Shown: positions 23,079 to 31,982, counted from the first letter of the stretch. The stretch: DNA of 64,000 nucleotides from DASSFZ01 sp036514635 (GCA_036514635.1 DATBWU010000164.1:1-64000), one strand, 5' to 3'. Numbers and translations are program-made. The notes: generated by a model not told the origin, from the sequence alone.

Positions 23079-24935
23079 ATGCTCCCTCGCCCGATCGCAC
23101 TGATCGCTGCCATTCTGATTGTCGTGATGCTGATGCTCGCAACGGCCAGGGCATTGGTCGCATTCGAGCCATCGGCCCGTTGGCCCGCCGCACTTGCCAA
23201 GATTCAAGCATCTGACCGCGCAGCGATCCTGATCGATCTGCTCGACGGCGAGGCTTCGTTCCTAATCGTCCTCGATCGGCAAGCCGATCTGCGCGCCGCG
23301 TCGGGCCTGCATGGCAAGACCGCCAGAGGCCACTTTGTGTTCGACGCGCTGCGGAACGTCGCCGCGCAGACGCAGCCCGACCTGCTCGACGCGCTCCGCG
23401 CGCGTGGCGTGCGCGTGCGACCCTTCATCATCGTCAACGCCATCGCCGTGCGCGGCACTCTCCAAGCGCTGCTCACCTCGGCCGAGTCTGCTCACACCGC
23501 ATACATCGTCGCCGACACGCCTGCCCGAGCCAACCTGCCCGCGCTGGACTCTTCACTTCATCCTTCATCCTTCATCCCTCATCCTTCATCCGTTGAATGG
23601 AGCGTGAATGCCATCTACGCGCCTGCCGTGTGGTCGATGGGATACACCGGCACGGGTATCATCGTCGGCGGACAGGACACCGGGGTGCGCTGGGACCACG
23701 ACGCGCTCAAGAGTCATTATCGGGGATGGAACGGCGTCGGCGCGGATCACAACACCAACTGGCACGATTCCATCCACTCCGATCTCGACGGCAACTCGAC
23801 GAACCCGTGCGGCTTTAGTGCGAGCGCGCCGTGCGATGACGACGGGCACGGCACGCACACCGTCGGCACGATCGTGGGCGATGACGGCGCGGGGAACCAG
23901 ATCGGCGTCGCGCCGGGCGCGCAGTGGATCGCCTGCCGCAACATGGACGAGGGCTGGGGCGCACCGTCGTCTTACCTGGAATGCTTCGAGTGGTTCCTGG
24001 CCCCTTACCCCATCACCGGCACGATCGCCGATGGCGATCCGGCCGAAGCGCCGCACATCATCAACAACTCGTGGGGCTGCCCGACTTACGAAGGCTGCGT
24101 GACCGGCCAGGAAGTGATCAGCGGCGTGCTGGCGATGCGCGCCGCCGGCATTCTCACCGTCGTTTCAGCGGGCAACCACGGGCCGTCGTGCTCATCGGTG
24201 AACGATCCGCCAGCGCTCTACGCCGAATCGTTCTCGGTCGGCGCGTTTGACAGCGGCGGCAACATCGCCTCCTTCAGCAGTCGCGGGCCGGTGCTGCTCG
24301 ATGGCAGTGGCCGGCTGAAACCGGACCTCGCCGCGCCGGGCGTGAGCGTGCGATCGGCCACCAACACTTCGACCAACAGTTACACCTGGTCGAGCGGCAC
24401 GTCGATGGCTGGGCCGCACGCCGCTGGCGCGGCGGCGCTATTGTTGAGCGCTGCGCCGTATCTGATCGGCGATGTCGAGCTGACCGAGTGGGTGCTGCGC
24501 CTGAACGCGACGCCGGCGTTCACGACGCAAGGCTGCGGCGGCGATACGCCCGCATCGCGCCCGAATAATATGTGGGGCTGGGGCAAAGTCGATGCGCTGG
24601 CTGCCGTCAGTGCGACGTTCAGTCTGACCCCGACCGCTGTACTGACCTCCTTCCACCCTTCGACAGGCACGTTCGTCCTCGACGCCTCAGCCTCGACCGA
24701 TCCCGAATCGCCCGCTGATCAACTGCTGGCGCGCTGGGATTTCTGGAGCGATGGCGTCTGGGACACGCCGTGGTCGCCGAGCAAAGTCGTGACGGGTGAT
24801 CTGGCGACGATCGGTGTAACGGCTGCCGTTCAGATTGCCGATCCGGGCGGGCGAACCGACCTCGCCACCGTGCAGGTGGTTGACCTGGATCGAAGATACT
24901 ACTTCCCGATCGTGCTCCGGTCGAGTCAGCCTTAG
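23079..24935 (+). CDS. Secreted subtilisin-like serine protease (S8)
   Basis: A 618-residue exported protease. A hydrophobic signal peptide (~1-28) is followed by a propeptide-like region (to ~155). The catalytic domain has Asp200 (GGQDTGVRWDHDAL), His257 (DDDGHGTHTVGTIVGDD), Asn in HIINNSWGC and Ser442 (SSGTSMAGPHAAGA). It resembles bacillopeptidase F-like subtilases. A C-terminal PKD-like domain (~520-605) ends in YYFPIVLRSSQP. Residues ~159-173 come from an in-frame run of CATCCTT-like heptamers between propeptide and catalytic domain. No strong ribosome site is seen before the ATG. The TAG stop is the first part of a palindromic repeat. Confidence 0.93.
   Translation: MLPRPIALIAAILIVVMLMLATARALVAFEPSARWPAALAKIQASDRAAILIDLLDGEASFLIVLDRQADLRAASGLHGKTARGHFVFDALRNVAAQTQPDLLDALRARGVRVRPFIIVNAIAVRGTLQALLTSAESAHTAYIVADTPARANLPALDSSLHPSSFIPHPSSVEWSVNAIYAPAVWSMGYTGTGIIVGGQDTGVRWDHDALKSHYRGWNGVGADHNTNWHDSIHSDLDGNSTNPCGFSASAPCDDDGHGTHTVGTIVGDDGAGNQIGVAPGAQWIACRNMDEGWGAPSSYLECFEWFLAPYPITGTIADGDPAEAPHIINNSWGCPTYEGCVTGQEVISGVLAMRAAGILTVVSAGNHGPSCSSVNDPPALYAESFSVGAFDSGGNIASFSSRGPVLLDGSGRLKPDLAAPGVSVRSATNTSTNSYTWSSGTSMAGPHAAGAAALLLSAAPYLIGDVELTEWVLRLNATPAFTTQGCGGDTPASRPNNMWGWGKVDALAAVSATFSLTPTAVLTSFHPSTGTFVLDASASTDPESPADQLLARWDFWSDGVWDTPWSPSKVVTGDLATIGVTAAVQIADPGGRTDLATVQVVDLDRRYYFPIVLRSSQP
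23554..23600 (+). repeat. In-frame tandem heptamer 'cttcatc' inside the subtilase
   Basis: Five or six successive units of CTTCATC/CCTCATC lie inside the open reading frame and encode the Ser/His/Pro-rich linker HPSSFIPHPSS at the propeptide-protease junction. Confidence 0.7.
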
Positions 24936-25058
24936 AGCCTGTCTTAAAACTCACCACTTCGACATGAGCCAGGTTTTCTTGGTGTCGCTTGCCCCGCATC
25001 TTTCTGCGGGGTCGAGACTTGGTGGTTAACCATCGAACCTTTTCAGACAGGCTCCTAG
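24933..25058. repeat. Palindromic repeat, 'gagcctgtct' family
   Basis: TAGAGCCTGTCTTAAAAC at the left pairs with CTTTTCAGACAGGCTCCTA at the right. A nested GCCCCGCATCTTTCTGCGGGG hairpin sits at about 24990-25011. The left end is the subtilase stop codon. A second copy is at 47216-47330. From the repeat to the M3 peptidase start the DNA also holds a GC-rich hairpin (TCCTCCTC...GGAGGAGGA, 25081-25100). Confidence 0.75.
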
Positions 25059-25128
25059 ACGGTGTGGTATTATTGAGTTGTCCTCCTCGCGGGAGGAGGA
25101 TGATTACCTGTCATGCGGAGGATTTTCA

Positions 25129-26922
25129 GTGGACAATGGCAAATACCAACCCACGCGTTGGACCTTATCCGAACTTCTCTCGTCGCACGGAGGCCCGGAG
25201 CTTGAAGCGTACCTGGCTCAGTTCGAGCAGCAGGTGAAAGACTTTGAGGAAATCCGCCCGCAATTGCGGCCGGACATCAACCCGGCCGAGTTCGTCGAAA
25301 TCGTTCAGGGCTACGAGACCTTAGAGGCCGCTGGCCGGCGGGTGGGCGCGTATGCGCAGTTGTGGTTCACGGAAGACACGCAGTCACAAGCCGCGCTGGC
25401 TTTCCTGGGTCGCATCGATCAGCTCAGCGCGGAAGTCGCCAACCGCATGCTGTTCTTCAGCCTGTGGTGGAAGAGCCTCGACGACGAGACGGCCAATCGG
25501 CTGATGGCCGCGTCGGGCGATTACCGCTATTGGCTAGAAAGCCTGCGCCGCTTCAAGCCACACACGCTCTCGGAATCCGAAGAGAAGATCGTCAACCTGA
25601 AAGACGTCAATGGCATGAACGCCCTGTTGACGCTGTACGACGTGATCACCAACGCCTTCACGTTCGAGCTGGAGATCGACGGCCGGAAGAAGAAGATGAC
25701 GCGCGCCGAACTGTCGGCCTATGTCCGGCATCCCAATCCCGACGTGCGCGCGGCGGTCTATCAAGAGATGTTGGGCCGAGTGTTCAAGGAACATGCCAAC
25801 ACGCTGGGACAGATTTACATGTATCGCGTGCGCGATTGGTTCTCGGAGAACATTCAACTGCGCAAGCACGCCTCGCCGCTGGCCGTGCGCAACTTGAGCA
25901 ACGACATCCCCGACGCCGCCACCGACGCGCTGCTGGAAGTCTGCCGCCGCAACACCGACCTGTTTCAACGCTACTTCCGGCTCAAGGCGCGCTGGCTGGA
26001 CATCCCTTCGGGCAAGCTGCGCCGATACGACGTGTACGCACCGATCGTCGCCTCGGACAAGGCATATCCCTACTCGGACGCAGTGGGCATGGTGCTGGAT
26101 AGCCTGCATCACTTCTCATCCCAGATCAGCGAGCACGCCCGCCGCGTCTTCGCCGACCATCACATCGATTCGGAAATCCGGCCTGGCAAGCAAGGCGGCG
26201 CGTTCTGCGCCAGCATCCTGCCGGGCCTGACGCCTTACGTCCTGCTCAACTACACGGGGCGCGCCCGCGACGTGGCGACGATGGCGCACGAGCTCGGCCA
26301 CGCCATTCACGCGATGATGGCCGCGCACCACTCGACGCTGACGTTCCACTCGTCGCTGCCGCTGGCCGAGACGGCCTCGGTGTTCAGCGAGATGATCCTG
26401 AACGATCGGCTGCTAGCGACGGAAACCGATCCGGCGGTTCGGCGCGACATCCTCGCCACCCAGATCGACGATGCCTACGCCACGGTGATGCGCCAGGCGT
26501 ATTTCGTGTTGTTCGAGCGCGAGGCGCACGAGCGCATTTTGAAGGGCGCGACAACCGACGAGTTAGCCGAGGCGTATCTGGCGAACCTGCGCGAGCAGTT
26601 CGGCGATTCGCTGGAACTGGCCGACGAATTCCGTTGGGAGTGGGTGAGCATTCCGCACATCTACCAAACGCCGTTCTATTGTTACGCTTATTCGTTCGGG
26701 CAACTGCTGGTGCTATCGCTATATCGCCGCTATAAGGCCGAGGGCGAATCCTTCAAGCCGAAATACTTGAAGATTCTGGCTTACGGCGGCTCGGAAAGCC
26801 CGGCCAAAATCCTGCGCGAGGCCGGTATCGACATGGCCTCGCCCGACTTCTGGCAAGGTGGTTTTGACGTGATCAAAGAGATGATTGACGAATTGGAGAA
26901 GATGGAAGCGGTAAAAGCGTAA
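25129..26922 (+). CDS. M3 family oligoendopeptidase (PepF/thimet-like)
   Basis: A 597-residue zinc metallopeptidase. The zinc motif HELGHAIH starts at His387 and the third ligand Glu follows in SSLPLAETASVFSEMIL. The N-terminal half is the all-helical clamshell of M3 peptidases. SIPHIYQTPFYCYAYSFGQL near the C-terminus carries the conserved substrate-binding tyrosines and histidine of the PepF branch. It degrades short peptides in the cytoplasm. The start is GTG at 25129, with GGAGG at 25117-25121 seven bases upstream; the frame is open further left through the palindromic repeat but that part is not credible. A strong bidirectional terminator follows. Confidence 0.94.
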   Translation: MDNGKYQPTRWTLSELLSSHGGPELEAYLAQFEQQVKDFEEIRPQLRPDINPAEFVEIVQGYETLEAAGRRVGAYAQLWFTEDTQSQAALAFLGRIDQLSAEVANRMLFFSLWWKSLDDETANRLMAASGDYRYWLESLRRFKPHTLSESEEKIVNLKDVNGMNALLTLYDVITNAFTFELEIDGRKKKMTRAELSAYVRHPNPDVRAAVYQEMLGRVFKEHANTLGQIYMYRVRDWFSENIQLRKHASPLAVRNLSNDIPDAATDALLEVCRRNTDLFQRYFRLKARWLDIPSGKLRRYDVYAPIVASDKAYPYSDAVGMVLDSLHHFSSQISEHARRVFADHHIDSEIRPGKQGGAFCASILPGLTPYVLLNYTGRARDVATMAHELGHAIHAMMAAHHSTLTFHSSLPLAETASVFSEMILNDRLLATETDPAVRRDILATQIDDAYATVMRQAYFVLFEREAHERILKGATTDELAEAYLANLREQFGDSLELADEFRWEWVSIPHIYQTPFYCYAYSFGQLLVLSLYRRYKAEGESFKPKYLKILAYGGSESPAKILREAGIDMASPDFWQGGFDVIKEMIDELEKMEAVKA

Positions 26923-26947
26923 GGTGAATATGGGGCTACGAGAGAAG

Positions 26948-26985
26948 AAGCCCTCTCGCGGGCGGTGTGTCTGGCGAGAGGGCTT
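26948..26985. terminator. Bidirectional intrinsic terminator between pepF-like gene and hup
   Basis: AAGCCCTCTCGC (26948-26959) and GCGAGAGGGCTT (26974-26985) are a perfect 12-base-pair stem with a 14-base loop, followed by TT on the plus strand and by TTCTTCTC on the minus strand. It serves the convergent M3 peptidase and HU genes. Confidence 0.85.
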
Positions 26986-27007
26986 TTCGCTTCAAGTTGG
27001 AAGGGGT

Positions 27008-27295
27008 CTACATCTGCGCGGCGACGGCGTCCTTGGCTTCTTTGGACAAGCGGAATTTCAGGGCGCGCTTGGCCGGAATCTGGATCGGCTCGCCGGTCTT
27101 GGGATTGCGGCCCATGCGCGCGGCGCGATCGACAACCACCAGCTTGCCGAAGCCGGGCACCGGGAAGCCATTCTTGGCCTCGCCATAAGCCAGTGTCGCC
27201 AGTTCATCAAGCACCTGCGCGATCTGTTTCTTGCTCAGTTCGGTCTTCTCGGCCAGGAGATCGATGATCTGGGACTTCGTCATACCTTTAGCCAT
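27008..27295 (-). CDS. hup: HU-family DNA-binding protein
   Basis: A 95-residue histone-like protein. MAKGMTKSQIIDLLAEKTEL and the helix SKKQIAQVLDELATLA form the dimerisation part, FPVPGFGKLVVVDRAARMGR and NPKTGEPIQIPAKRALKFRL form the DNA-wrapping arm with the intercalating-proline region (NPKTGEPI). It bends DNA and shapes the nucleoid, and takes part in repair and replication. GGAGGA lies five bases before the ATG. It is a single-gene unit closed by the terminator at 26948-26985. Length is normal for the family. Confidence 0.96.
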   Translation of the reverse strand: MAKGMTKSQIIDLLAEKTELSKKQIAQVLDELATLAYGEAKNGFPVPGFGKLVVVDRAARMGRNPKTGEPIQIPAKRALKFRLSKEAKDAVAAQM

Positions 27296-27436
27296 GTTTG
27301 TCCTCCTATTGTGCTGGTGAAAGATACTGATTTTGCTTGGTTTTCGGGGGTCTCCAGACCACCGATTGGGCTTTAGAGTACCACACTCTCAAAAATCCGC
27401 AAATTTGGGCTTTTTCGGGCTTGGGCCATCGAAAAC

Positions 27437-27600
27437 CCTTGAAAATCCAATGCCCGTCGCCCAGAGTTCAAACTCCGGGCTGAAGGCGTGGAAATCGGCT
27501 GAGCCGATTGGCCGGCGGCCCGGTTGACCGGGCTTCCACGCTTTCAGCCGGACGGTTCACCCTCCGGCGTTCCCGGTCAAGCGGCAACGCCCGACTTTGG
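27437..27600. repeat. Multi-hairpin intergenic element
   Basis: Successive short hairpins such as GGCTGAGCCGATTGGCCGG, CCCGGTTGACCGGG and CCGGACGGTTCACCCTCCGG, with outer arms GCGTGGAAATCGG and TTCCACGC, fill this part of the gene-free stretch 27296-27822. The same style of element occurs at 31780 and 40935. Confidence 0.55.
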
Positions 27601-27688
27601 GAAAGCCCCGCTTGTGCCTGCCGCTGATTCTATGCTAAACTCCCGCAATAGCGTTTTCAACGACTTATGCAGTTGAGGCGGATTTCAC

Positions 27689-27790
27689 CGTAACCCTGCA
27701 AACGGCAGCCGGACAGGCGGCGCGAAGAACGCGAAGAAAATCCATAGAAGTCTTTGCGCTCTTGGCGTCTTCGCGGTTCAAGTGCGTAAC
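27689..27790. repeat. Palindromic repeat, accgCAAAGA family
   Basis: It has GCGCGAAGAACGCGAAGAAA and CTTTGCGCTCTTGGCGTC arms plus an inner CTGCAAACGGCAG hairpin. The right end, GCGGTTCAAGTGCGTAAC, is the exact reverse complement of the left end of the element at 40415. Confidence 0.75.
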
Positions 27791-27822
27791 TCCTATTTTC
27801 ATCGAATTGAGGCCGATTGAGT

Positions 27823-29343
27823 ATGCTGGCTAGAGTGTACACCTGCGCCATCATTGGGCTGGAAGGCCAGACGGTTGAAGTCGAGGTCGATACCGGGCGC
27901 GGTCTGCCCTCGTTCTTTCTCGTTGGCCTGCCCGACGCCGCGGTGAAAGAATCGAGCGAGCGCATTCGGTCGGCTATCAAAAACAGCGGCCTGCACATGC
28001 ACGGCGGGCGCGTGACCGTCAACCTGGCGCCTGCCGACCTGCGCAAGGCCGGCCCCGCGTACGATTTGCCGATCGCCGTTGGCATCCTCGCCGCGACCGA
28101 GCAAGTCCCGGCCGATCGTCTTGATCGGGCGCTGTTCGTGGGCGAGTTGTCGCTCGATGGATCGGTGCGGCATGTGCGCGGCATATTGCCCGTGGCGGCT
28201 TTCGCCGCCGCTCGCGGCTTCTGTACGCTGTACCTTCCGATCGATGATGGGGTCGAGGCCGCGTTGATCCCCGGCATCGATGTCATCCCCGTCGGCTCGC
28301 TAGCCGAACTGGTCAATCATCTGCACGGCATCGCCCCGATTTCGCCTCAGGCCACCACACGATTTGATGCACTGCCCCCCGCGTCCACCTGCACCGATTT
28401 CCGGGAGATCAAGGGGCAAGAGCACGTCAAGCGTGCGATGGAGGTCGCAGCGGCCGGGGGGCATAACGTAATCATGGTTGGGCCTCCCGGCGCAGGCAAA
28501 ACGCTGATCGCGCGAGCGCTGCCGGGCATCCTACCGCCGTTGATGGTCGAAGAAGCGCTCGACGTGACGCACATCTATTCCGTCGCCGGGGTGCTGCCGT
28601 CCGAAACCCCGATGATTCGTGAGCGGCCATTCCGCGCGCCGCACCACACGATAAGCCATGCCGGGCTGGTCGGCGGCGGCAAGTTGCCGCGACCGGGCGA
28701 AATCTCACTGGCGCACCGGGGCGTGCTGTTCCTGGACGAGCTGCCGGAGTTCGACGAGCGCTCGCTGGAAGCGATGCGCCAACCGCTGGAAGATCACGTC
28801 GTGACCATCTCACGCGCTGGAGGAACGCTGACGTTCCCTGCGAACTTTCAATTGATTGCCGCGATGAACCCGTGTCCTTGCGGCTATTGGGGCGATCCGA
28901 CGCACAACTGCACCTGCACCTCGGCGATGGTCACGCGCTATCAGAAACGCATCAGCGGTCCCCTGCTCGACCGCTTCGACATCCACGTTGAAGTTCCTCG
29001 TGTGGAGTACGACAAACTCGCCTCGGACCGAACCGGCGAGCCGAGTGAAACGATTCGCTGCCGGGTGACGACCGCGCGCGAACGTCAACGGGCGCGCTTC
29101 AACGCCACGCCGCTGACCTGCAACGCCGACATGGGGCCGGCGCACATCCGCGAGCATTGCGAAGTGGATGAAGCGGGCAAGTCGCTGATGCGCGCGGCGA
29201 TGCAGCAGCTGGGCATGAGTGCGCGATCGTTTCACCGGGTGCTGAAGCTGGCGCGGACGATTGCGGATTTGGCGGGCGCACAGAAAGTCCAGCCGGCGCA
29301 TCTGGCCGAAGCGTTACAATATCGACCGAGGCGGCAGGCATAG
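27823..29343 (+). CDS. YifB/ComM family AAA+ ATPase (Mg-chelatase-like)
   Basis: A 506-residue protein starting MLARVYTCAIIGLEGQ, the conserved start of YifB/ComM. An N-terminal Lon-protease-like domain (~1-180) is followed by the AAA+ core: Walker A VGPPGAGKTLIARALPG (~218), FRAPHHTISHAGLVGGG, Walker B VLFLDELPEFDE, and AAMNPCPCGY with a conserved cysteine cluster. A C-terminal helical domain ends the protein. ComM is a helicase that helps integrate transformed DNA by branch migration; a role in natural transformation is likely but not proven here. I chose ATG 27823; TTG 27817 in the same frame has closer GAGG. Confidence 0.93.
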   Translation: MLARVYTCAIIGLEGQTVEVEVDTGRGLPSFFLVGLPDAAVKESSERIRSAIKNSGLHMHGGRVTVNLAPADLRKAGPAYDLPIAVGILAATEQVPADRLDRALFVGELSLDGSVRHVRGILPVAAFAAARGFCTLYLPIDDGVEAALIPGIDVIPVGSLAELVNHLHGIAPISPQATTRFDALPPASTCTDFREIKGQEHVKRAMEVAAAGGHNVIMVGPPGAGKTLIARALPGILPPLMVEEALDVTHIYSVAGVLPSETPMIRERPFRAPHHTISHAGLVGGGKLPRPGEISLAHRGVLFLDELPEFDERSLEAMRQPLEDHVVTISRAGGTLTFPANFQLIAAMNPCPCGYWGDPTHNCTCTSAMVTRYQKRISGPLLDRFDIHVEVPRVEYDKLASDRTGEPSETIRCRVTTARERQRARFNATPLTCNADMGPAHIREHCEVDEAGKSLMRAAMQQLGMSARSFHRVLKLARTIADLAGAQKVQPAHLAEALQYRPRRQA

Positions 29344-29353
29344 GGAGCGAGTC

Positions 29354-29632
29354 ATGCGTGAACTACGCGCACTGCGGGAAGGATGGGAAACAGTCGAGGT
29401 CAATGCAACACGCTTGCTACGCCGCTTGACCACCCAAGAAAGCATCCGCCAATGGTTGGTTTTGCAACGATCTTTTGAAGCCCAGTTGCAGCAGACCGCA
29501 ACGCTATTCAGGCCAGAACGGCGGGCTGCGCTGGCCCAATTGCAAGCCCGGCTACGCCGCATGGCTGAATGGCAGGAACAACATGGAGAATCTGCTCCCG
29601 TCCATCGCAGCGCTTCAGCAACGCCTGAGTGA
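29354..29632 (+). CDS. Small helical protein paired with a nucleotidyltransferase remnant
   Basis: A 92-residue protein starting ten bases after the yifB-like gene stop, with GGGAG ahead of the ATG. It reads MRELRALREGWETVEVNATR and continues as a highly charged helical protein (LQARLRRMAEWQEQ). I recall this sort of small protein in front of AbiEii-type nucleotidyltransferases, where it may be an antitoxin or a partner. Here the downstream nucleotidyltransferase reading frame starts inside it and is truncated. No function is shown by the sequence itself. Confidence 0.6.
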   Translation: MRELRALREGWETVEVNATRLLRRLTTQESIRQWLVLQRSFEAQLQQTATLFRPERRAALAQLQARLRRMAEWQEQHGESAPVHRSASATPE

Positions 29633-29720
29633 CGCCGGTATCCCATCTATGGTGATCGGCGGCGTCGCGGTCGCCGCCTGGGGCGATCCGGATAGACGCC
29701 CGCGTGGACGCGGGCTTTGA
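29583..29720 (+). pseudogene. Truncated nucleotidyltransferase (AbiEii-like) gene
   Basis: From the ATG at 29583, overlapping the previous gene by 50 bases, the frame reads LPSIAALQQRLSDAGIPSMV and IGGVAVAAWGDPDRR. IGGxAVxAWGxPR is the start of the nucleotidyltransferase core, which should continue with R(T)xDVDL. Instead the frame enters a GCCCGCGTGGACGCGGGC hairpin and stops after 45 residues. The gene has lost its catalytic aspartates, apparently at a repeat insertion or recombination point. Confidence 0.6.
29688..29720. repeat. 'cccgcgtggacgcggg' hairpin at a gene break
   Basis: GCCCGCGTGGACGCGGGC forms a perfect short hairpin that ends the nucleotidyltransferase remnant. Related hairpins are at 22961-23003 and 40722-40780. 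Confidence 0.6.
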
Positions 29721-29816
29721 GCAGCCCAAAGCGCAACATGTGACCGCGCGCAGTCTATCATGGCGGTAGCCAGGTCACCTGTCACGTTCCCACGCATCCC
29801 TTCATCTAGTAAAGAA

Positions 29817-29850
29817 ACCCTCCCGCAGGGTTGAGAACCGGCGGGAGGGT
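29817..29850 (+). terminator. Hairpin before the ABC exporter gene
   Basis: ACCCTCCCGC (29817-29826) and GCGGGAGGGT (29841-29850) form a perfect ten-pair stem with a 14-base loop, followed by CTGTTG. It could end the upstream transcript or act as an attenuator for the ABC exporter, whose ribosome site begins at 29861. Confidence 0.45.
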
Positions 29851-29869
29851 CTGTTGCCCTGGAGGATTT

Positions 29870-31675
29870 GTGGCGCACAAGAGCGAGTTCAGAGTCGAGA
29901 ACGCCTATCCCTACAACCACAGCACGACGACGCGCTGGATCATCTCGCACGTCCTGCGCTACAAAGGATTCCTGCTCATCGGTGTCGTGCTGACGATCAC
30001 CAGCCTGGCCTCGTATTCCTCTGCGCCGCTGCTGATTGGCCGCGCGGCGGAAGCGATCCTCAACCCCGCCGCCGGGAAACTCCTGCCGGTGCTGTCGCTG
30101 GCGATTATGGGCGTGTTGGCGCTCGACGGCGTCGCGAACCTGCTGGCGTATCGCTGCTTCGAGAACATCGCCAAGCGCTTCCAGGCCGACGCACGCGAGG
30201 AACTGTACCTCAGCCTGCTGGGCAAGAGCCAGACCTTTCACGACCGCCAGCGCGTGGGCGACATCATGGCCCGCGCGACCGACGACGTGAGTCTATTGAG
30301 TGACTTGATCGTGCCAGGGGCGAGCCTGATCTTCGAGACCGTGCTGGCGATCGTCATTCCGCTCGCCTACATCGCCACGATCCACTTCGAGTTGCTGCTG
30401 GTGCCTGTCGCCTTCATCGTCGTCTACATCTTCGCCGTGCGCGCCTACAATCGCCGCCTCCGGCCGGTGGCCGTGCGCCAGCGCGAAGAGTACGGCAAGA
30501 TGAATGCCGGGCTGGAAGAGACGGTATCGGGCATCGAGGTCGTCAAGGCCAGCGCGCAGGAAGCCTTCGAGCGGGGCAAGTTCCGGTGCGCGGCGCGCAT
30601 CAACCGCGACGTCTTTGTCAAGCAGGGCCAGATCGAGGCGCGCTACCTGCCGGTGCTGCTGTACGCGTTCGCGCTGGGGCTGACGTTCCTCCACGCGCTG
30701 ATGCTTCACCAGCAGGGCCGCGCGACGATCGCCGACATCATCGGCGTGATGGGGTTGATGCGCGTGCTGCACTTCCCGACCTTCATCTCGATCTGGACCT
30801 TCTCGGTGGTGCAGGCCGGTGTGGCGAGCGCGAACCGCATCCTGCGCATCATCCGCGCCGAGACCGAACTCGACGAGAACCCCGGCGGCCACACCGCGCC
30901 GATGCGCGGCGACATCGTCTTTGAGAACGTGAGTTTCGGTTACGAGGATCGCCCGTTGCTCGACCGGGTGTCGTTTCACGTCAGGCCCGGCCAGACGGTT
31001 GCCATCGTCGGGCAGACCGGGTCGGGCAAGAGCACGCTGACGCAGCTAGTCAACCGCACCTACGACACCCGGCAGGGCCGCGTTCTGATCGACGGGGTGG
31101 ACGTGCGCGAGTGGAGCCTGGCTGCGCTGCGCTCGCAAATCTCGAAGATCGAGCAAGACGTGTTCCTGTTCTCGCGGACGATCGCGGAGAACATCGCGTT
31201 TGGCATGCCGGGTGCGATGCAGGAGCCGATCGAAGAAGCCGCGCGCGCGGCGCAGGCGCACGAGTTCATCGGGTCGTTCGAGAAAGGCTATCAAACGGTG
31301 ATCGGCGAGCGCGGGGTGACGCTGAGCGGCGGGCAGCGGCAGCGCCTGGCCCTGGCGCGCGCTTTCCTGAGCGACCCGCGCATCCTGATCCTGGACGACT
31401 CGACCAGCGCGATCGACAGCGGGACCGAGGATGAGATTCAAAAGGCGATCCGGAAGATTCAGCGCGGGCGGACAACGCTGTTGATCACGCACCGGCTGTC
31501 CCAGATCCGGTGGGCCGATCACATCCTGGTGCTCGATCGCGGCCGGCTGGTTGCCAGCGGCACGCACGAGGAGCTCTTGCGCCGCTCACCGCACTACCGG
31601 CGCATCTTTGCGCGATACGAGATTGTGCTTCCTTTGTGTACTGCTTCCCCATCTTGCCGCAAATATCCCAGCTGA
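29870..31675 (+). CDS. ABC exporter, fused membrane and ATPase domains
   Basis: A 601-residue half-transporter. The N-terminal ~310 residues hold six membrane helices of the type I exporter fold (YKGFLLIGVVLTITSLASYS onward). The ATPase domain has Walker A GQTGSGKST (~381), signature LSGGQRQRLALARAF, Walker B ILILDDSTSAID and the switch His in LLITHR. The catalytic Glu after Walker B is Asp, as in the less active half of heterodimeric exporters, yet no partner gene is adjacent. Cargo is unknown. The start is GTG at 29870 with GGAGG four bases upstream. The last ~15 residues (LPLCTASPSCRKYPS) look unlike the family and may reflect a changed 3' end. Confidence 0.92.
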   Translation: MAHKSEFRVENAYPYNHSTTTRWIISHVLRYKGFLLIGVVLTITSLASYSSAPLLIGRAAEAILNPAAGKLLPVLSLAIMGVLALDGVANLLAYRCFENIAKRFQADAREELYLSLLGKSQTFHDRQRVGDIMARATDDVSLLSDLIVPGASLIFETVLAIVIPLAYIATIHFELLLVPVAFIVVYIFAVRAYNRRLRPVAVRQREEYGKMNAGLEETVSGIEVVKASAQEAFERGKFRCAARINRDVFVKQGQIEARYLPVLLYAFALGLTFLHALMLHQQGRATIADIIGVMGLMRVLHFPTFISIWTFSVVQAGVASANRILRIIRAETELDENPGGHTAPMRGDIVFENVSFGYEDRPLLDRVSFHVRPGQTVAIVGQTGSGKSTLTQLVNRTYDTRQGRVLIDGVDVREWSLAALRSQISKIEQDVFLFSRTIAENIAFGMPGAMQEPIEEAARAAQAHEFIGSFEKGYQTVIGERGVTLSGGQRQRLALARAFLSDPRILILDDSTSAIDSGTEDEIQKAIRKIQRGRTTLLITHRLSQIRWADHILVLDRGRLVASGTHEELLRRSPHYRRIFARYEIVLPLCTASPSCRKYPS

Positions 31676-31779
31676 TTTCATACAATCACTCGCAATGCAA
31701 ATGGTATAGTAGCGTACCACCGCCATTGCGTCTCCACGACCTGCGATAGCGCGTGCATTTCAAGTTAGTGGCAAGGGTC

Positions 31780-31905
31780 GCGCGGCGGTCAACCGCCGCG
31801 CTCAGCGAACGAAGCCCGCGCAGCGGGCTAGCCTCGAAGAGGCTTCGTTCGTTCAGCCCGACGGTTCAGTCGGGCGCGGCTGGGCCGATAGCAGTCGCCA
31901 CTTTT
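31780..31905. repeat. Multi-hairpin intergenic element
   Basis: Hairpins GCGGCGGTCAACCGCCGC, CCCGCGCAGCGGG, and GCCTCGAAGAGGC inside AACGAAG...CTTCGTT arms, then CCCGACGGTTCAGTCGGG, follow one another. With the further hairpin at 31983-32007 it fills the gene-free stretch between the ABC exporter and the CSLREA remnant. Confidence 0.6.
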
Positions 31906-31982
31906 CTGAAATGCACTGCGCGACAGCCAGGCGCAGGCTGGAGCGCCGACCCGATACCCGGCTAGCTGAATAACTTCTAGGC

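Noticed and set aside
25078..25128. N-terminal extension of the M3 peptidase
   Set aside because: It translates a GC-rich hairpin (SSSREEDD). The GTG at 25129 has a perfect ribosome site.
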